A DNA stretch of 64,000 nucleotides from Alentia gelatinosa (lineage: Eukaryota > Annelida > Polychaeta > Phyllodocida > Polynoidae). Positions 61,835-64,000 of the stretch are shown piece by piece. The notes beneath the pieces are model-generated. The model saw only the letters and a program-made list of their open reading frames with translations. It was not told the DNA's origin and did no database searches. Both the position numbers and the translations under genes were made by a program. Every line of letters begins with the position of its first letter. Positions within the stretch are counted from its first letter, which is position 1. Where the stretch lies: positions 96,738,797-96,802,796 of the forward strand of contig OX465580.1 of assembly GCA_950022655.1 (NCBI GenBank). Reading direction: 5' to 3'.

Positions 61835-61890
<56 letters not shown>
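60225..61890 (+). pseudogene. Decayed retroelement with gag-like and reverse-transcriptase remnants
   Basis: The reading frame is broken many times. From left to right: a basic Ser-rich stretch (60225-60449); LLAEKARTGVFNNDVLIKYD (about 60550-60620), homologous to the gag-like sequence at about 62730-62790; YGLTRGFSI (about 61512); and an EEI-stop-VGKIALVNEKPR segment across 61640. Then come ITDCSLPDK and TVYSAVKELNKKD, followed by VANIKS, where RT motif A should have Asp in the DIKSAYR context. These motifs fit the N-terminal RT region of DIRS/Ngaro-like elements (recalled pattern, not searched). A (TA)n tract ends the readable part at about 61838-61890. RT motifs B to E and a recombinase were not seen. 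Confidence 0.6.
61838..61890. repeat. (TA)n microsatellite at the end of the RT remnant
   Basis: About 26 TA units directly following the degenerate RT motif A. Confidence 0.95.
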
Positions 61891-61894
<4 letters not shown>

Positions 61895-62154
61895 TTATAT
61901 ATTATTAATATATAAATATAAATATCGAATGACAATGTATTTATTATTCACCTCGGGTTAATTGATACATCCGTTGTTGTGGTGGTTGATATGATTAATG
62001 CACATTCCATGGTTACGCTTCTATAACCAGGTGATCTGAGCTGCTCAAACCGTTATTGCCACTTCTGTTTCAGCCTCCGACCTGCTCACTTGAGCAATTC
62101 ATTGTGTTTGAAAAAACTTTGTTCTTGGCGTACTTGGGCGGTCCCAAGTACATT

Positions 62155-62880
62155 ATGGGTCGGAAAGCTAAGACCAAGACTACAACTAGAGGTTGTAAAG
62201 ATGATTTTTTTTCCGATTATTCGGAAAATTCGGAACAGATGATGGGAGCTACCGGATCTTCTCAGTCGAGACAGGGTGAACAGGCGTTCAACCAGCCCGA
62301 CAAGCATGGGCATGGATTCTCGACGGAATTTCCTGATGGTCGGGCAAGTGCTAGGGCAAGTTCGTCCGAGGACGAGATGGGGCAACGTTTGGACCGATTG
62401 GAGTCTTCGATGTTTGCCATGATGGAGATGATTCAAGAAAATTTATCTTCAAAGAAAACTGAAAATCTTCAAAGCACAGCGCATTCAAGTAATGATGAGG
62501 CTCGAGCATCGCCCCTAAAATCTACTGCGCCTACAACGCCTACAACTCAAGCCTTCTCAGATGGCAAGAAAGAAGAGAAGAGAAATGGTAAATTTTTGTC
62601 AAAAACATACTTAGAGGAGAATGAGAAACTATCAAGCCTAGAAAAACTGAGTATAGTAAATATAAAAATTTTAAAATATATGTTGAGTGAAGGTTAAGAT
62701 GTCTCAGGTTTTGTTGACCACATGGAGTTAATTGCGGAAAAATCTGAATCTAGGGTATTCACGCATGAAGCACTGATAAAATACGACAACTCTGTCAAAG
62801 AAAGAGTAGAAAAAAGTGGCATTGACGAATTTAAGAATATAAATCCTGCTGAGATTGTAAAACATCTATCTTTCGATGGG
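62155..62880 (+). pseudogene. Gag-like ORF with one in-frame stop
   Basis: The open frame extends from 62056, but the likely start is ATG at 62155 (MGRKAKTKTTTRG). It has a low-complexity Ser/Glu-rich region, a short heptad-like stretch MGQRLDRLESSMFAMMEMIQ, a Lys-rich segment, and TAA at 62695-62697. The same frame then continues as [20 protein letters not shown], homologous to the element at 60.5 kb, and runs into (TA)n encoding alternating Tyr-Ile. No Cys/His cluster was seen. It is probably a YR-retroelement gag, judged from the flanking terminal sequences. Confidence 0.5.
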
Positions 62881-63047
<167 letters not shown>

Positions 63048-63157
63048 ATGTACTCATGAATGTGTTTTGAACATTTAACCTGTACATGAAATATGTATAA
63101 CAGTGTATTTTTTTTAGCTAATTGGTGACCCATGGCCCATGACCCTAGCCGCCCCTC

Positions 63158-63171
63158 CTGCCCTCTAGCGG
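63158..63171 (-). promoter_or_regulatory. CTCF-like motif in the retroelement end
   Basis: CTGCCCTCTAGCGG is the reverse of CCGCTAGAGGGCAG, a good match to the bilaterian CTCF core. It lies in the A-repeat-like sequence of the 62-kb element. Confidence 0.35.
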
Positions 63172-64000
63172 CTCTCACAAAAACCGCGCACTCATGTGCG
63201 CTCCCTTGACCCTCGCATCTCCCTCACTTCTACCTCGACCCTCCACACAGTACGCACGTACCCGGTACTACATTTTTCTTCGCACCCACCCACAACCTCT
63301 CCTTTCTTCTCCTACTTACTTAGCCCTGGGTAGTTTTTACTATCAATACAATGTATACATATCCATATATACTCAACTCATTGTATTTCATAACTTTATA
63401 TCATTAATTATCATAATTAACATAATATTCTAACTGTCAATCATCCATTGTATTATTAGTATACTCTCATATCAATAATTACCTTATTAATATCTCGTCC
63501 AATAAGGTCAATATACAATTTTATTACATATAGATTTCAATAAAATTTTGATCTCCCAGCTACTGCTTCTCTCCTTTCATCAAGGGTAGGGATAATGATA
63601 CTAATTTAGCTAAGAAATCCCCAGTGGTGTGATATCCATTTGGCAATTTGGTGCTAACTGCGGTTATAGCGTATTCCGCAAGGAAGACCGCGTTCATTTC
63701 ATCTCGGTTATAAATATATAGATAGCAAGTCTATATTTATCCGGTCAGCAAAACCTCCCTTTTTAGGAAACTGTATCTATACTGCTAGGAATGTCAGCAC
63801 ATTGTAGGTTTAGGGACGTGGCCCAGATCAATACACGTCTTGTAATTTGATATTAGAACTTGAACATATCTATAATCCTTACCTGTATCCTCTCTTTTAT
63901 AAACATCCGTTCGATATTTTGGAATGTGATGTCTTTAAAACATATATCATCGTTTCAACTTCTACGCTTTTGGATAAAAAATTAGACTCTACTGCATACA

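Overview
The window looks like nuclear DNA from an invertebrate animal, probably a marine bilaterian. It is AT-rich and gene-poor. Its coding sequence comes as short exons with canonical GT-AG introns, and it is full of interspersed repeats: tyrosine-recombinase (YR) retrotransposons, several MITE families, tRNA-derived SINEs, foldback elements, minisatellites and long (TA)n tracts. No bacterial operon, rRNA, CRISPR array or complete protein-coding gene is visible. The species cannot be named from the sequence.

Host gene. The only convincing host coding sequence is one CUB domain split over two minus-strand exons, 37173-37353 and 10897-11090. They join in phase through an intron of about 26 kb. 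The domain is bounded by phase-1 introns on both sides and most resembles CUB domains of suppressor-of-lurcher / neuropilin-tolloid-like membrane proteins. Exons for the rest of the protein were not recognised and probably lie outside the window. A weak Ig-like exon candidate on the same strand lies at about 40.44-40.62 kb, and a cysteine-rich open stretch at about 45.3 kb.

Main mobile element. Inside the giant intron, 11564-15794 (minus strand) holds an end-to-end Ngaro-type YR retrotransposon with the split direct repeats A1-ORFs-B1-A2-B2. It has a gag-like region with a Cys/His cluster and a pol that fuses reverse transcriptase directly to a tyrosine recombinase with no recognisable RNase H between them. 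It carries at least three disabling lesions, although its terminal repeats are about 98% identical. It sits inside a TIR MITE, and two other copies of that MITE (37.85 and 59.56 kb) show the empty target. Integration therefore resolves to the trinucleotide CAT without target-site duplication.

Rest of the window. 0-10 kb: a SINE remnant, a (GA)n tract, a pogo-like MITE and a 68-bp duplication. 16-31 kb: a (TA)n tract, two diverged TIR elements near 21.5-22.3 kb, an LTR-like GC-rich block, an ETS/CRE-like motif cluster, and a 611-bp palindrome-rich MITE. 31-48 kb: a 231-bp perfect-TIR MITE, a 1.1-kb pogo-like element with TA duplication, PIF/Harbinger-like MITEs, and a 1.2-kb TIR element made mostly of a 62-66 bp minisatellite. 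48-60 kb: two foldback hairpins, a tRNA-headed SINE, a second Ngaro-like B1-A2-B2 end followed by a 58-bp tandem array, and nested MITEs. 60-63.6 kb: two related decayed retroelements in tandem on the plus strand, both containing (TA)n tracts.
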